Of a stretch of 64,000 nt of DNA, positions 62,841 through 64,000 are shown one piece after another. The notes beneath the pieces were generated by a model. That model was given only the letters and a program-made list of their open reading frames with translations. It did no database searches and had not been told where the DNA came from. The position numbers and the translations under genes were made by a program. Positions within the stretch are counted from its first letter, which is position 1, and each line of letters begins with the position of its first letter. The stretch comes from Cyanoderma ruficeps (taxonomy: Eukaryota > Chordata > Aves > Passeriformes > Timaliidae): the NCBI GenBank assembly GCA_008694505.1, contig VZDJ01000116.1:20077716-20141715 (forward strand), written 5' to 3'.

Positions 62841-64000
62841 AGATGACATCCATCTTCTTGTCTATAAACCATCCCCACAAGCATAGCTTTCAAATTCACT
62901 TTGTCCCCTGCCAGGGCTCCCTCCCCATTAACAGGATAAAAGGTGACAGGGGATTGCAGGATGCTCCTGATGGATTTCAGTGCATTGGGGATGTAGCTAA
63001 GGGGTTACAGATCAGAGGTGAACTATGATTTGAGATGAATCCCTGAATTCCCTGATCTCTCATGGATCCAACACCCAGTCTGGGGCTCAGGAGAAAGCAG
63101 TTTCCTGAAGAATGGAGGGAGGTTGCTTGGTTGCTGTGATGGCCTGCCTAGTTAATCCTAAATATCTAGAGGATTCTGAGAGCACATCATCCAGAAAAGA
63201 TGAAAAAAAATGAATATTGTACCTACACTAAATGAGAGAAAGTTTCTGGACATTGTGAGTACATACACCTATTTGTTAAAATGGGAATATAGGACATTTC
63301 ATGTGGAAAAATTGCCTCTCAGAGAACATTGTGTTTGTCTCAGAAATGTACCAACAGTTACCAATTTTGAAATTTTAATATATAATCTTTTATTTTAATA
63401 TAACCTTGTGATTGTTTCTAAGAGGATGACAACTTTCAGTGAAACCATGAAACTATAAAAGTTTTGATGACACTGTATGTATTTCAACCAGTTACTATCA
63501 AGACTCACTTTTGTAATGTTTAAACTTCATATTGACATTACATGTGTGAGCAGCCTGCAGATGCTGAACAGGCAGGGAATTCTGCTGCCTTGGCACACAG
63601 TCTCCTGCTGCTAGGGCACCAATTAGCCAGAAGGAGGAAGGAGGTTTCACTGTTATAAAAATGGGAGCAGGATTTAAGTGCAGCAACTGTCACTGAAATT
63701 TGAGGGAACAGAGGGAGAAAAGGAGACCTGCCCTCGTGTCATCTTATAGAAGGTGGTACAAAGTTACATCTGTGACAACACACTGCTGGAAACTACAGAC
63801 AGATGATTGAAATTCATGCCAAAAATCTTCTTAGTGCTGTCTTCCCCCACTTCCCCTGTCTCTAACTGCATAAAAATCACCTGGATCTGAGAATAGGCAG
63901 GACTGTGTATGATTTACACAGGCAAGCTTTTCCTCTTTCTAGTGATCTCAGTATTTCCCTGCACTCTCTTGACAATGTTTATGATGACTGGTACCTATCT

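Larger units (their letters stand above)
53591..64000. other. Distal gene desert segment to the right edge
   Basis: No gene is supported. Includes candidate regulatory blocks at 54180-54620 and 62450-62840, a MIR-like fragment at 60355-60412, a short palindrome at 60607-60631 and unique sequence. The expected next gene away from SORCS1 (XPNPEP1 in human) is not reached. Confidence 0.6.

Overview
This is vertebrate nuclear DNA, most likely from a songbird. Two things point that way. The only recognisable gene is the first exon of SORCS1. A decayed tRNA-Ile/CR1 composite SINE of the passerine TguSINE1 type lies at about 36.49-36.63 kb. Older CR1/L3 and MIR-like relics are typical of amniote genomes in general. 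I see no bacterial, phage, plasmid, CRISPR or organellar signature.

Layout. Bases 1-3908 are the start of SORCS1 intron 1, read on the minus strand. Bases 3909-4532 (minus) are coding exon 1: signal peptide, propeptide and the first residues of the VPS10 domain, ending on a consensus GT donor. A CpG island (about 3.51-4.65 kb) covers the exon. Upstream of the start codon are a polypurine/polypyrimidine tract of about 120 bp, a short GA repeat and a second CpG cluster, which together form the promoter region.

From about 5.1 kb to the end I find no exon that I can support. This fits the large gene desert upstream of SORCS1 (between SORCS1 and XPNPEP1 in human). The desert holds sparse ancient repeats: MIR-like cores near 6.4, 37.1, 53.5 and 60.4 kb; a short L3/CR1 piece near 19.4 kb; a CR1/L3 relic of about 1.55 kb at 42.18-43.73 kb, minus strand; and the SINE at 36.5 kb. 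Several unique AT-rich stretches, rich in homeodomain-type TAAT sites, look like conserved noncoding elements. The most striking unique piece is at 30.75-31.35 kb, where about twenty CpGs are retained in otherwise CpG-poor DNA.

Functionally the window is the 5' end and upstream regulatory landscape of one neuronal sorting-receptor gene. I found no previously undescribed system. The most useful leads are the CpG-retaining block at 31 kb, the other enhancer-like blocks, the potential G-quadruplex just inside intron 1, and the perfect short hairpins.
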